DNA of 61,019 nt from Hyphomicrobiales bacterium (GTDB lineage Bacteria; Pseudomonadota; Alphaproteobacteria; Rhizobiales; Rhizobiaceae). The stretch is taken from the NCBI GenBank assembly GCA_900466475.1, contig UBMI01000008.1, forward strand, positions 1 to 61,019, given 5' to 3'. The notes beneath the pieces were generated by a model. It had not been told where the DNA came from, made no database searches, and saw nothing but the letters and a program-made list of their open reading frames with translations. This document shows, piece by piece, positions 52,638 through 61,019 of the stretch; the stretch's first letter is position 1; the number at the start of each line of letters is the position of its first letter. The translations under genes were made by a program, and so were the position numbers.

Positions 52638-53591
52638 TCAGAGCGCACCGATTTCCTTGAGCTTCTTCAACACGGCTTCGCTGGGTTCGCCATTTTCCGG
52701 GAGATTGTAGTGTTTCTGGAAGTGCCGGATGGCGGCGCGGGTCTGTTCGCCGGCGACACCGTCGACGCCGACATTGGCGTAGGCCATGTTGACCAGGCCC
52801 TTCTGGATCTTCAGCACCAGATCGACGCTGGAAATGCCTGACAGCGGAACCTGCTTCGGCCCTGAGGGCGCCGTCTTGACGGTCTTTTCGGCGCTGCGGA
52901 TTGCGGCTGCGACGGGATCTTCCTCCGTCGCCTTCGATGTCACATCTTCCCGAGGCTTCTCAGGAGGGACGGTCGAGGGACCAACTGCATCGGTTCTGAG
53001 CGCCGCAAGCACGTCGGGCGTCGCATCGCCACTTTGTGCCATGCCAACCGTTTCCTCGAAGAAAAGGATGGCTGCGCTGGTGCGCGGGCCGATGACGCCG
53101 TCGGCATTGCCGTTATAGAGGCCGCGGCGGATCAGTTCCTTCTGGATGTCCATCACGAGCTGGCTCGGCTGCTGGCCGGCCGCGGCAGATGGCGGCGTGG
53201 TCTGGGTCGTTGCCGCGGCGTCGTCCGGCCGCTCGATGCGGAACGTGGTGACATCGCCCTGCGGCTCGACCTGCGGGCGGAAGCCTATGGCGGTCGGCGC
53301 GCCCGGATCGCGGGTGCGGAAAATCGGATGCGGATGCGCGCCTGGCTGATACCAGAGTGCATTGGCAGCGACGAAGGAGAAAATGACGACGAAGGCGATC
53401 GTGCCGCCGGCAATGGACGGATTACGGCCGATGACGCCGCCAAGCGCACCGGCGCCCTGAAGACCGAGGCCACCCAGCGCAGTCGCACCCTGCAGGCCGA
53501 TGCCGCCGAGTGCTGCCGCACCGGTCATCACGAGGCCCGGCTGTTGCCGTCCCTTCCTGCCCTTAGGCGATTTTCGCTTGCGCGCGGCCAT
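52638..53591 (-). CDS. Peptidoglycan-binding domain membrane protein
   Basis: A 317-residue protein. Basic N-terminus (ARKRKSPKGRKGRQQ), a Gly/Ala-rich repeat (GLQGATALGGLGLQGAG), one membrane segment (IAGGTIAFVVIFSFVAANALW), then two PG_binding_1 domains: VMDIQKELIRRGLYNGNADGVIGPRT and LVLKIQKGLVNMAYANVGVDGVAGEQT. The C-terminal half should lie in the periplasm. GAGGGG before the ATG. Overlaps the histidine kinase gene (starts 29 nt inside its 3' end), so the two are translated together. Confidence 0.83.
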   Translation of the reverse strand: MAARKRKSPKGRKGRQQPGLVMTGAAALGGIGLQGATALGGLGLQGAGALGGVIGRNPSIAGGTIAFVVIFSFVAANALWYQPGAHPHPIFRTRDPGAPTAIGFRPQVEPQGDVTTFRIERPDDAAATTQTTPPSAAAGQQPSQLVMDIQKELIRRGLYNGNADGVIGPRTSAAILFFEETVGMAQSGDATPDVLAALRTDAVGPSTVPPEKPREDVTSKATEEDPVAAAIRSAEKTVKTAPSGPKQVPLSGISSVDLVLKIQKGLVNMAYANVGVDGVAGEQTRAAIRHFQKHYNLPENGEPSEAVLKKLKEIGAL

Positions 53592-55101
53592 CGAAAAGCC
53601 CCTCTTCCAGTTCTGCGGCACCCGCCGCGCCCTTCAGCCGCGGCGGAAACTCGACCGTTTCCACCTGGCCGGCATTTTCTGCCGCCGGGGCTCCGGAACC
53701 ATCCGCCGCAATCTCGATGGTGATGATCGTGCCCTCGCCAGGCTGGCTGGCAATGGCGAAATTGCCGCCATGCAGGGCGACAAGGCCTTTGACCAGCGAC
53801 AGGCCAAGACCCGTGCCCTCGAATCGACGGGTATAATCGTTCTGGATCTGGACGAAAGGTTGGCCGAGTGTGGCAAGCCTGTCGGCAGGAATGCCGATGC
53901 CGGTATCGCTGACAGTGAGCTTCAGAATGCCGTCGCGCATGGCCGCATCGACGGTGACCACGCCGCCCGTTTCGGTGAATTTCACGGCATTGCCGACAAG
54001 ATTGATAAGGATCTGCTGCAGCGCGCGCTGATCGGCCACGACCTCTGCGATACCGCGCTGGACACGGTTCGTGAGCGTCACGCCCTTGCTCTTGGCCTGC
54101 AGCGCCAGCATGGATTCGCAGGACCGGATCGATGCACCGATATCGAAAGGCTCGAGCATCAGCTCGTAGCGGCCGGCCTCGATCTTGCTCATGTCCAGCA
54201 TCGTGTTGACGACGGAAAGCAGATGCGCACCGGATTCACGGATCAGGCCGACATATTCGCGCTGGCGCTCGTTCTCGAACTTGCCGAAATATTCGCCGAT
54301 CAGGATATCCGAAAAGCCGAGGATGGCATTCAGGGGCGTGCGCAACTCGTGGCTGACGGCGGCGAGGAAACGGGATTTGGCATCGTTGGCCGATTCCGCA
54401 TCTGCCGCGCGCGTCTGCGCCTCGGCGCGAAGCCGTTGCTCCACCGAAACATCATGCAACTGGGCAATGACGGCCGAAAGCATGCCGTCGACATCACGCC
54501 GTGCGGTCATATCCATGCGCAGATAAGCGAACTGCCTGTTATCGCGCGAGACGGAGGGGCGCTCCAGCCTGATATCGACGGTCGCCTTTTCCTCGCCCTG
54601 GCGCAGCGCATCCAGCGCCTGCAGGAAAAGGATGCGATCGGAAACATGCACTTGCTCGAAGAAGCCACGGCCCTTCAGGTCGCGCATCCAGACGAGATAG
54701 TCGCGCTTGTCGCGGCCGCCGGCCATCGTCACGCTGCCAAGCGGATCGAGGAAGAGGACGAGGCCCGGGCTCATCTCAAGGAAGAGATCGTCGGCACTGG
54801 CTGCGGCTACGTGCTGGGGAATAGCCTGGCGGGCGAGCGCAATGCTGCCGACGGCGGAAAAAAGAAAGGCGGCGCAGACCGTGGCGACGCCGGCCGGCAG
54901 TGCAACTGCGGGGCTGGTAACGATGGAGAGGCCAACCGGAGCGGCGACAAGAGCGGCAGAGGAGAGGAAGACCAGGCGGCGCAGAATGGTGAGCTCGCTC
55001 TGGCGCACAGCTTCGCCGCCGCTCGTGCGGGAAAGCCAGCTTGCAGCTGCCCGGTCCACGAGGGCTGTCGCCCAACCGCCAATGTCACTCAATACACGCA
55101 C
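53563..55101 (-). CDS. PAS-domain sensor histidine kinase (DivJ/PleC-like)
   Basis: A 512-residue kinase. Two or more N-terminal membrane helices (LRRLVFLSSAALVAAPVGLSI and AVALPAGVATVCAAFLFSAVGSI), a PAS-like region (SPGLVLFLDPLGSVTM), and a kinase core with H-box SHELRTPLNAILGFSDILIGE, N-box ILINLVGNAVKF, G1 DTGIGIP and G2 GTGLGLSLV. The H-box pattern is that of the DivJ/PleC/PdhS cell-cycle kinases of Hyphomicrobiales. Overlaps the peptidoglycan-binding gene by 29 nt. Start is GTG 55101. Confidence 0.85.
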   Translation of the reverse strand: MRVLSDIGGWATALVDRAAASWLSRTSGGEAVRQSELTILRRLVFLSSAALVAAPVGLSIVTSPAVALPAGVATVCAAFLFSAVGSIALARQAIPQHVAAASADDLFLEMSPGLVLFLDPLGSVTMAGGRDKRDYLVWMRDLKGRGFFEQVHVSDRILFLQALDALRQGEEKATVDIRLERPSVSRDNRQFAYLRMDMTARRDVDGMLSAVIAQLHDVSVEQRLRAEAQTRAADAESANDAKSRFLAAVSHELRTPLNAILGFSDILIGEYFGKFENERQREYVGLIRESGAHLLSVVNTMLDMSKIEAGRYELMLEPFDIGASIRSCESMLALQAKSKGVTLTNRVQRGIAEVVADQRALQQILINLVGNAVKFTETGGVVTVDAAMRDGILKLTVSDTGIGIPADRLATLGQPFVQIQNDYTRRFEGTGLGLSLVKGLVALHGGNFAIASQPGEGTIITIEIAADGSGAPAAENAGQVETVEFPPRLKGAAGAAELEEGLFDGRAQAKIA

Positions 55102-55552
55102 GCAATACCTGCCCGAAAAGGCCTTTCATTGACCCGGACAATAGGCCCCCGCGGCTTAAGGAAAGGATAAGGCAAAGTCGCCTTCCACAGCCCAAAAATG
55201 CTAAAAGTCCCGTTTTGGGCCATCTGCCTGGCTCTTTGAATTTCGTGGTTAATAGCAGGTAAGCGCCGGATTTTCCTCATATTTCAGCATCACGTTAACT
55301 CTTGTGGCAGAGCAGGGGGGCAAAAGTCCAGCAATTGCAGGCAGCGGCTGCCACCATGCTTAACGACATCCGTTAGAATTTGGGTGAAATGCCCCGAAAA
55401 TACCGATCATTAAAATTTGAGATAAATTTGCCGCAAATGCCGATGAGTTTCGAAAAGCTGCATTCGCAACTCGGCTGTAAGGTGCAGACATACCGGACAA
55501 CCGGCCCGATTCGGCGACAAGACCGGACGGGAAAAACAGGATGGGCAAGACA
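55102..55552. promoter_or_regulatory. Intergenic region between kinase and DUF5330 genes
   Basis: Non-coding. It holds the inverted repeat GCCCAAAA (55190-55197) / TTTTGGGC (55213-55220), a possible operator of either divergent gene, and AT-rich stretches before 55500. No small gene was convincing. Confidence 0.4.
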
Positions 55553-56077
55553 ATGTGGTTTCTGATCAAAGGATCATTCTGGTTTGGCCTTGTGCTCGTC
55601 GCTCTCTCCGTTTTCTCTTCGGAGAGCTCCGACAATGCCGGCCACCCGCAATTGCAGCTTTCCGACGCCTTCACCGCGGCAAGCGGCGCTTACGTCTATA
55701 TCACCGGCATGTGCTCCGAAAAGCCCGAGGTCTGCAGCAAGGGTGGGGAGACCCTGACGGCTCTCGGCTACCGGGCCCGCGAAGGCGCCCGTGTCGCCTA
55801 TGAGCTGCTCGACAGCCAGTTCAGGGACGACAACGCCAAAATGGCCTCCGCAAAGACGGCCGTGCCGCCGGCGCCTGTCGCGCTTGCCGCTCCTTCCCTG
55901 CCGGAGGCTATCACCAATACGGTGCGCGAGGCTCAGGCCGCGCTGAACCAGCCGATGCCGCACCTGCCGCAGCCCTACCGCCCACCGGTGGACGACGGCG
56001 CTTCGGCTGAACGTGTGGTAACCGGAACCATTCCGGCCGGGTCGATCCCGCTGCCGACGCCGAAACCGGCGATCTGA
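55553..56077 (+). CDS. DUF5330-domain protein
   Basis: A 174-residue protein: N-terminal membrane segment MWFLIKGSFWFGLVLVALSVF, then LQLSDAFTAASGAYVYITGMCSEKPEVCSKGGETLTALGYRARE with two cysteines, and a proline-rich C-terminal tail (LPQPYRPPV). Typical of DUF5330 in Rhizobiaceae; function unknown. ATG 55541 gives four extra residues. A terminator follows about 110 nt after the stop. Confidence 0.8.
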   Translation: MWFLIKGSFWFGLVLVALSVFSSESSDNAGHPQLQLSDAFTAASGAYVYITGMCSEKPEVCSKGGETLTALGYRAREGARVAYELLDSQFRDDNAKMASAKTAVPPAPVALAAPSLPEAITNTVREAQAALNQPMPHLPQPYRPPVDDGASAERVVTGTIPAGSIPLPTPKPAI

Positions 56078-56186
56078 CGAATTTCGCGGGCACCCCGCCC
56101 GCACCCCAGCTTGCATCGGTGGTCCGCATGACGCGGAGATGCCCCATGCCTGACGTGCCTGCCCTGTTTATTTCAGCACTTTGCTG

Positions 56187-56224
56187 CGCCGTGAGGATGC
56201 CCATCCCTCACGGCGTTTCTTTTT
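56187..56224 (+). terminator. Rho-independent terminator
   Basis: Arms CGCCGTGAGG (56187-56196) and CCTCACGGCG (56206-56215) form a 10-bp stem with a nine-nt loop, followed by TTTCTTTTT. It lies 110 nt past the DUF5330 stop and before sufE. Confidence 0.8.
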
Positions 56225-56288
56225 AACGGTTCAAATCTGCGGTCGCTTCGCCTATATGAACTGATAATAGTGAAAGGCCTGAACAAGC

Positions 56289-56711
56289 ATGGCGACCCTC
56301 GACCAGATCATCGACGACTTTTCCTTCCTGGACGATTGGGAAGACCGCTACCGCTACGTTATCGAACTCGGCAAGGCGCTGCCTGATCTGGCCGACGAGA
56401 AGAAGACTTCCGAGAACAAGGTGATGGGCTGCGCCAGCCAGGTCTGGCTGGTCACGCACACAGCAGGCAATCCCGACAATCCGGTCATGACATTCGAAGG
56501 CGATTCCGATGCGCATATCGTGCGCGGCCTCGTCGCCATCGTGCTTGCCACCTATTCCGGAAAGACTGCTGCCGAGATCGCCTCGCTCGATGCTTTCGAG
56601 ATCTTCTCAAAGATCGGTCTGACTGAAAATCTCTCCTCGCAGCGCTCGAACGGTTTGCGCTCGATGGTCAACCGCATCCGAGAGGAAGCGCGCGTGCGGG
56701 CTACCGCCTGA
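56289..56711 (+). CDS. sufE: SufE-family Fe-S cluster assembly sulfur acceptor
   Basis: A 140-residue SufE: start ATLDQIIDDFSFLDDWEDRYRYVIELGKALP, then ENKVMGCASQVWLV with active Cys48, and a final SSQRSNGLRSMVNRIREEA. SufE accepts sulfur from the cysteine desulfurase SufS and passes it to the SufBCD scaffold. The suf operon itself is not here, as is usual for a stand-alone sufE in Hyphomicrobiales. Monocistronic. Confidence 0.88.
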   Translation: MATLDQIIDDFSFLDDWEDRYRYVIELGKALPDLADEKKTSENKVMGCASQVWLVTHTAGNPDNPVMTFEGDSDAHIVRGLVAIVLATYSGKTAAEIASLDAFEIFSKIGLTENLSSQRSNGLRSMVNRIREEARVRATA

Positions 56712-56805
56712 CAGGTGCGATCCGCACGAGAAAACAAGCCTTGAGACCAGACGGTTCGGCGCCCGGAGAAATACGCCGGGCGCCGAACCTGATCTTGCCG
56801 ATTCG

Positions 56806-57231
56806 TTATTTGCCGTTTGTCATCCTCTCACCGAGACGTTCGGCCCGCTCGGCAAGCTCCGGCGTCAGCGCTTCGCCGAAATCGGCCGCTTCGAACACCT
56901 GACGGATTTCGATCTCGCTCGGACCGAGCATTGGATTGGGGCAGCGCTTTACCCACTCGACTGCTTCGTCCATATCCTTGACCTGCCACAGCCAGAAACC
57001 GGCGATCAGTTCCTTGGTCTCGGCGAAGGGGCCGTCGATGACCACGCGCTTCGGGCCATCGAAGGCGATGCGCTTTCCCTTGGAAGACGGATGCAGGCCT
57101 TCACCCGCCATCATGATGCCGGCATTGACCAGATCCTCGTTATACTTGCCCATAGCCCCCAGAAGCTCAGTCGTGGGCATGATGCCCGCTTCACTGTCTG
57201 CCGTCGCTTTGACGATGACCATTACGCGCAT
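56806..57231 (-). CDS. YciI-family (DGPF-domain) protein
   Basis: A 141-residue YciI-like protein: MRVMVIVKATADSEAGI, the family's AGEGLHPSSKGKRIAFDG, and DGPFAETKELIAGFWLWQVKDMDEAVEWVKRCP. The DGPF motif and ferredoxin-like fold are diagnostic. These proteins resemble the sigma-factor-associated or muconolactone isomerase-like group. GAGGAG before ATG 57231. No adjacent sigma factor. Confidence 0.82.
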   Translation of the reverse strand: MRVMVIVKATADSEAGIMPTTELLGAMGKYNEDLVNAGIMMAGEGLHPSSKGKRIAFDGPKRVVIDGPFAETKELIAGFWLWQVKDMDEAVEWVKRCPNPMLGPSEIEIRQVFEAADFGEALTPELAERAERLGERMTNGK

Positions 57232-57291
57232 GTCTCTTCTCCTCTTGTTTGCGGCGGCATGAGTGCCCGCCCGTCCTCGATCTTTCATATC

Positions 57292-57345
57292 ATTCCGTCG
57301 TTATCGCAAAACCGCTGCGCACTTTTGCGCGACATGCTTTAGAGA
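57292..57345. repeat. Rhizobium-type intergenic palindrome repeat
   Basis: A segment containing CGCAAAACCGCTGCGCAC and TTTTGCGCGACATGCTTTAG, with a small hairpin (GCGCA/TGCGC). This is a well-known kind of short intergenic repeat in Rhizobiaceae genomes (often ending in GCATGCTCTAG). It lies upstream of the YciI gene, between it and the mucR terminator. Confidence 0.6.
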
Positions 57346-57440
57346 CGGATGAGCAATCGCGGGACCGACATTTTTTGCCGCGCTTTTTTTGAAGATAGAT
57401 GACGAGAGCCGAAATCACCGGAAGAGACGACCGGTAAATA

Positions 57441-57468
57441 CAAAAAAAGCCGGGCAACAGGCCCGGCT
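57441..57468 (-). terminator. Rho-independent terminator of mucR
   Basis: Arms AGCCGGGC (57448-57455) and GCCCGGCT (57461-57468) enclose a five-nt loop; on the minus strand the stem is followed by seven T (57441-57447 read as TTTTTTT). It ends 25 nt after the mucR stop. Confidence 0.8.
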
Positions 57469-57492
57469 CTTTATCATGCAGCGGTGCAATAC

Positions 57493-57924
57493 TCAGCCGC
57501 GGCCGCGCTTGCGGCGCTGTCCCAGGCCCATTTCCTTCGCAAGGCGCGAACGCGCTTCGGCATAGGCCGGGGCTACCATCGGGTAATCGGCAGGCAGGTC
57601 CCACTTCTCGCGATATTCTTCCGGCGCGAGATTGTGATGCGTCATCAGGTGGCGCTTCAGGGACTTGAAGTTGCCGCCGCATTCGAGGCACGTAATCTGC
57701 TCGTCCTGTACGGACTTGCGGACAGAAACTGCAGGCTTCTGCTTTTCGACGACCGCTGCCACCGGCTGCGGTACGGATGTGTTGCTCAATGCCGAATGTA
57801 CGTCGGAAATCAGATTAGCCAGGTCGCTGACCGGGACAACGTGGTTGCTGACATAGGCCGCGACGATATCGGCCGTCAGTTCCACAAGCAGCTCCGGCGC
57901 ATTGCCGGTCGCCATATCCGTCAT
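57493..57924 (-). CDS. mucR: MucR/Ros-family zinc-finger transcriptional regulator
   Basis: A 143-residue regulator. The N-terminal half carries the [25 protein letters not shown] oligomerisation region. The C-terminal zinc finger is C79-x2-C82-x9-H92-x3-H96-H97 in [19 protein letters not shown], followed by [11 protein letters not shown] and a basic end (GQRRKRGRG). MucR/Ros proteins bind AT-rich promoters, repress exopolysaccharide and motility genes and often their own. GGAGAAAG precedes ATG 57924. The AT-rich region upstream (58150-58330) suits autoregulation. Confidence 0.92.
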   Translation of the reverse strand: MTDMATGNAPELLVELTADIVAAYVSNHVVPVSDLANLISDVHSALSNTSVPQPVAAVVEKQKPAVSVRKSVQDEQITCLECGGNFKSLKRHLMTHHNLAPEEYREKWDLPADYPMVAPAYAEARSRLAKEMGLGQRRKRGRG

Positions 57925-58363
57925 ATTCTTTCTCCTGTTAGCATGCTCAAACGGTCCTTCTCCCAAAAAGACAAAGAACCCTCGTCGTAGAGCCAAACAC
58001 CAAAAGAGCAGCTTACAGCCTTTGTTTCGAAAAACCGGAATCCACCCCTAGATTCCGAAGACCGTACTCTGCACCAATACTGCCTGACGGTGAGCTACTA
58101 CGTATTCTTCCAGGCCGTCACCCAGTTAGACATTGACAAACAAGGCTAGGAGACCTGGAAGCAGTACGATTCTAATTCACAATCAGAACTCTACTTGGAT
58201 TTTCAAATAGCATCGTTTTCGCAAAAGGCCAATTATTAATTGTGATTTTCCTAGAAAAAAAAATCCATCACAAAGAATTGGTCAGCGGTTCAGCAAGCTT
58301 TACTCGTGCTTCCAGTGCATAAGTTTGCGTAAAATTGCTTAAAATTCTGAGTAGCCCTCGCTC
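57925..58363. promoter_or_regulatory. AT-rich regulatory region upstream of mucR
   Basis: No gene found. The part at 58150-58330 is much more AT-rich than the flanks (many T-A steps, including AAAAAAAAA at 58255), as in regions bound by MucR/Ros and H-NS-like proteins. Probably the mucR promoter plus its autoregulatory site; the mnhG stop at 58364 sets the other edge. Confidence 0.5.
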
Positions 58364-58699
58364 TCAGCGCATTCGCATATCGTCACGTACTGAGATATCG
58401 GCCGGAAAATGTCCTGATATATGCGAAGCTCTCGCAAGAAGGTGTGCAGAAACCGGTGCAGTCAGGATAAAAAAGAGGAAACCGGCCAACGCTCTTGCAA
58501 GGACAGCAAGTTCGCCCGAATAAAGCCCGGCAGCAAGCAACAACAAACCGGAACCGACCGTGCCGGCTTTTGAAGCGGCGTGCATGCGCGTGTAGAGATC
58601 CGGCAAGCGCGCGATACCGATCGCGGCCACCAGGGCGAAGAAGGCACCTGCCAGCAGCAGGACCGCAGTGACGATAGCAAGCGCATAGTCCATTATCAT
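58364..58699 (-). CDS. mnhG: Na+/H+ antiporter subunit MnhG (MrpG/PhaG)
   Basis: A 111-residue protein: [57 protein letters not shown], the MnhG/PhaG signature with [17 protein letters not shown]. Small membrane subunit of the multi-component cation/proton antiporter, used for Na+ or K+/H+ exchange and pH adaptation. ATGA overlap with mnhF, GGGAG ahead. Last gene of the operon. Confidence 0.88.
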   Translation of the reverse strand: MIMDYALAIVTAVLLLAGAFFALVAAIGIARLPDLYTRMHAASKAGTVGSGLLLLAAGLYSGELAVLARALAGFLFFILTAPVSAHLLARASHISGHFPADISVRDDMRMR

Positions 58700-59007
58700 T
58701 CGTCTCTCCCCTGCGTCCCAGATGCCACGGCTCTCCGCGAGAGCACGAAACGGGCGAAGGCGACGGTCGCCAGAAAACCGACGAGGCCGAGCGCGATGGC
58801 GATATCGATGTAAAGCGAAAATCCGGTGCGCACCGCGACGACGGCAATGAAACCAATGGCGATGCCCGTCATCATGTCGAGCGCCAGGATGCGGTCGGGA
58901 AGAGTGGGGCCGGCAATGACGCGCCAGACGGTCACAAAAAGCGCAATACAGAGAATACCGAGGGCTGCGATGGCGGCGGCGGAAACGATGGCGGCAGGCG
59001 TTATCAT
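58696..59007 (-). CDS. mnhF: Na+/H+ antiporter subunit MnhF (MrpF/PhaF)
   Basis: A 103-residue protein with three hydrophobic segments: [34 protein letters not shown] is the PhaF/MnhF core. Starts within the end of mnhE (ATGA overlap) and ends in an overlap with mnhG. Confidence 0.88.
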   Translation of the reverse strand: MITPAAIVSAAAIAALGILCIALFVTVWRVIAGPTLPDRILALDMMTGIAIGFIAVVAVRTGFSLYIDIAIALGLVGFLATVAFARFVLSRRAVASGTQGRDE

Positions 59008-59483
59008 CCAAAGGCCTCCATGATACGGCGCTCGAAACCGCCAGCAATATCGCGCCTGACCGCGGCAGGATCGGCGCAGTCCAGCGCATGCACATAGAGC
59101 GTGCGCCGGTCCTCGGAAACATCAACCGAAAGAGTACCCGGCGTCAGTGTGATGAGATTGGCAAGGAGCGTGATCTCAAAATCGGTTCTCACCGTTAGCG
59201 GGAATGCGAGGATACCGGGCGCCAGCTGCATACGCGGCGAAAGCACCGTCAATGCCACCCGCCAGGCCGAAAGCGCCAGTTCCCAAAGGAAAAGACCCGC
59301 CAGCAGGAAGATGTGCCAAGCGCGGATGCGGCGCGGCGGCGAACGGCCGGCGAAGGCCTCGCGCACGACTGCGAGCGACAGCAGCGACAGGGCGAGGCCG
59401 AGAACGAAATTAAGCGGCGAGGCGCTGCCGGTTACGGCGACCCAAGCGATGGCAAGCGGCAGGCTGAGGAACAGGACTGTCAA
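59004..59483 (-). CDS. mnhE: Na+/H+ antiporter subunit MnhE (MrpE/PhaE)
   Basis: A 159-residue protein: [35 protein letters not shown], later [30 protein letters not shown], typical of MnhE (the [12 protein letters not shown] segment is diagnostic). Overlaps mnhD upstream and mnhF downstream by 4 nt each. Regulatory or structural subunit. Confidence 0.88.
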   Translation of the reverse strand: MTVLFLSLPLAIAWVAVTGSASPLNFVLGLALSLLSLAVVREAFAGRSPPRRIRAWHIFLLAGLFLWELALSAWRVALTVLSPRMQLAPGILAFPLTVRTDFEITLLANLITLTPGTLSVDVSEDRRTLYVHALDCADPAAVRRDIAGGFERRIMEAFG

Positions 59484-60994
59484 CGTATGGTCCCTTCCGG
59501 AAAGACGGAGAAGATATAGGCGGAGGGATCAGCAAGCCCGTCGGCGGCGGAGCGCGCGAGTTGCAGCAACTGTTCCGGCAGGAGACCGATGCCGATGACG
59601 AGGATCGTCAATGCCGCAAGCGGAAGACCGGCCGTCCAGCCGGTCCGCACCGGAGGGAGCGCCGGGGACGCGGGACGCCAATAGGCAAACAGGAAGACGC
59701 GGCCGCAGGCAATCGTCAACAGGAAGCCGCCGAGCAGGATCGTGCCCGCCAGCCACCACGCGCCGACATCGAGCGAGGCCTTGACCAGCAACACCTTGGG
59801 CCAGAAGCCGGAAAAGGGCGGCAGGCCGCAGGCGGCCAGCAGTAGCATCAGCGAAATCGCCGCGAACCAGCCATTCTGACGATAGAGGCCGCCGAGCGCG
59901 GCCAGCGAGAATGAGCCGCCTCGCCTGCCTGCTTCGCCGGCCAGAAGATAGAGCGCCGTCATCAGCACTACCGAATGCAGCGCATAGAAGACTGCGCCGC
60001 CGAGGCCTTCGGCGGTGCCGAGTGCTGCACCGATCAGCATATTGCCGATACCCGAGATCACCACATAGCCGAGCAGACGACGCAGGTCGGTTTCAGCGAG
60101 TGCACCGAGTGCGCCGACGAGGACAGTCAGGGCTCCGACGACAGCTATCAGCAGGCTGAGTACATCGCGCTCGGCCGGCAGCAGCATGACCAGAACGCGA
60201 AGCAGCGCGTAGATGCCGACCTTGGTCAGGAGGCCGGCAAAGAGTGCGGAAACGGCGATGCGCGGCGTGTGGTAGGAGGCCGGCAGCCAGAAATTGACCG
60301 GAAAGGCCGCAGCCTTCATGGCAAAGGCGAGCAGGAAGAGGCAGGCGAGCGTCATCAGCGGCGCCGTGCCGCTCAAGGCTGCTGCCCGCTCGGCGATATC
60401 GGCCATATTGAGCGTGCCAAAACTCGCATAGAGGATGCCGACGGCGATGAGGAACAGCGTCGTGGCGATGAGGTTCAGAACCGCATATTTCAGCGCGCCA
60501 TCGATCTGCGCCCGTTCGGAACCAAGGATCAGCAGGCCGAAGGAGGAGATGAGCAGCACCTCGAACCAGACGTAGAGGTTGAAAATATCGCCGGTCAGGA
60601 AGGCGCCGGTGACGCCTGCCATCAGCAGCATCAGCAGCGGGAAGAAACCGTATCGGCGGCCGCTTTCGGTGGTATCTGACAGGGCATAGATGCCGGCTGC
60701 CAGGGCAGCGACCGCTGCAGCCAGCGCCATCAGCGCACTGAAGACATCGACCGTAAAGGCGATACCGAAGGGCGGCAGCCAGTGGCCCATGACCATGGTG
60801 AGCGGGCCGTGTGCGACGACCTGCTGCAGGAGGGCAGCGTCAAAGAGCAGCAGGACTACGAGGCCGGCAATTGCGATCCATGCCTGCAGGCGCGGAAGGC
60901 TGCGCAGCATCAGGAGCAGTGCACCGAGGCTGATGCAGAGCACGACCGGCAGGATCGCCAGCCAGTGGGCGGGCGGGACGGGAGCGGTGACCAT
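59480..60994 (-). CDS. mnhD: Na+/H+ antiporter subunit MnhD (MrpD/PhaD)
   Basis: A 504-residue polytopic protein related to complex I subunit NuoN/M. Typical TM core: TGDIFNLYVWFEVLLISSFGLLIL, FPVNFWLPASYHTPRIAVSALFAGLLTKVGIYALLRV with the conserved Lys, and CGLPPFSGFWPKVLLVKA. Together with MnhA it forms the ion-translocating part. Four genes D, E, F, G run leftward here; mnhC and mnhA/B are expected beyond the right edge. ATG 60994 was taken as the start, but the frame stays open to the window's end, so a longer N-terminus cannot be excluded. Confidence 0.85.
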   Translation of the reverse strand: MVTAPVPPAHWLAILPVVLCISLGALLLMLRSLPRLQAWIAIAGLVVLLLFDAALLQQVVAHGPLTMVMGHWLPPFGIAFTVDVFSALMALAAAVAALAAGIYALSDTTESGRRYGFFPLLMLLMAGVTGAFLTGDIFNLYVWFEVLLISSFGLLILGSERAQIDGALKYAVLNLIATTLFLIAVGILYASFGTLNMADIAERAAALSGTAPLMTLACLFLLAFAMKAAAFPVNFWLPASYHTPRIAVSALFAGLLTKVGIYALLRVLVMLLPAERDVLSLLIAVVGALTVLVGALGALAETDLRRLLGYVVISGIGNMLIGAALGTAEGLGGAVFYALHSVVLMTALYLLAGEAGRRGGSFSLAALGGLYRQNGWFAAISLMLLLAACGLPPFSGFWPKVLLVKASLDVGAWWLAGTILLGGFLLTIACGRVFLFAYWRPASPALPPVRTGWTAGLPLAALTILVIGIGLLPEQLLQLARSAADGLADPSAYIFSVFPEGTIR

Positions 60995-61019
60995 GGCGGC
61001 CGAGAGGTCGGTGACGGGA

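Noticed and set aside
53500..55170. Plus-strand frame of about 556 codons opposite the histidine kinase
   Set aside because: The kinase H-, N- and G-boxes lie on the minus strand; the plus frame shows no family.
60995..61019. End of mnhC
   Set aside because: Only 25 nt remain beyond the mnhD start; no reading frame with a stop that fits MnhC can be resolved, so it is not annotated.

Overview
The window is a GC-rich chromosomal segment from an alphaproteobacterium of the order Hyphomicrobiales, most likely Rhizobium or a close relative in the Rhizobiaceae. The grounds are a FeuN-FeuP-FeuQ-like two-component locus, a MucR/Ros zinc-finger regulator, a CcmI/CycH cytochrome c maturation protein, Rhizobium-type intergenic repeats (RIME-like and others), DUF2336/DUF1491/DUF5330 proteins, and an Mrp/Pha-type antiporter operon. 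I see no rRNA or tRNA gene, complete insertion sequence, prophage or CRISPR array. The content is mostly a patchwork of short operons, many with their own regulator next to them.

Layout. 1-5.3 kb: ccmI end, a 17-kDa-antigen-like lipoprotein, feuN/feuP/feuQ and an MFS transporter. 5.3-5.9 kb: an AT-rich island holding a 149-bp inverted-repeat element. 5.9-10 kb: a Dabb protein, then a YeeE/YedE transporter, a DUF417 membrane protein, a TetR regulator with tandem operators, and an old-yellow-enzyme oxidoreductase. 10-13 kb: a GH19 lysozyme-like enzyme, a 44-residue peptide gene, a TetR/DUF1348 unit and DUF983. 13-17 kb: two MocR-type regulators, the second divergent from an EamA transporter. 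17-24 kb: small stress or detoxification operons (methyltransferase; GST-ArsR-SRPBCC with tandem operators; CGNR finger protein divergent from a hydrolase-hydrolase-SDR operon; VOC; two DUF1801 proteins). 24-31 kb: ABC-F ATPase, SDR/AraC pair 1, a catalytically dead S1C-protease-like protein and two esterases. 31-36.7 kb: otnK-otnC, an EEP hydrolase, SDR/TetR, and a class C beta-lactamase. 36.8-44.7 kb: MscS-cNMP channel, YcgN-like protein, a bifunctional PBP1A-type enzyme, DUF1214/DUF1254 proteins and DUF2336. 44.7-52.6 kb: SDR/AraC pairs 2 and 3, with a second ABC-F ATPase, DUF1491 and a soluble chemoreceptor between them. 52.6-61 kb: peptidoglycan-binding protein and histidine kinase, DUF5330, SufE, YciI, MucR, and mnhDEFG running off the right edge.

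The most striking pattern is that one divergent module, an SDR oxidoreductase plus a cupin-type AraC regulator, occurs three times in 27 kb with clearly paralogous parts. Other points of note are several enzymes whose canonical catalytic residues are missing (S1C-like protein, one alpha/beta hydrolase, one SDR), a MITE-like inverted repeat whose two arms open mirror-image small reading frames, and a RIME-like repeat that supplies the C-terminal tail and stop codon of an AraC regulator. Functional names rest on motifs read by eye; no database search was run.
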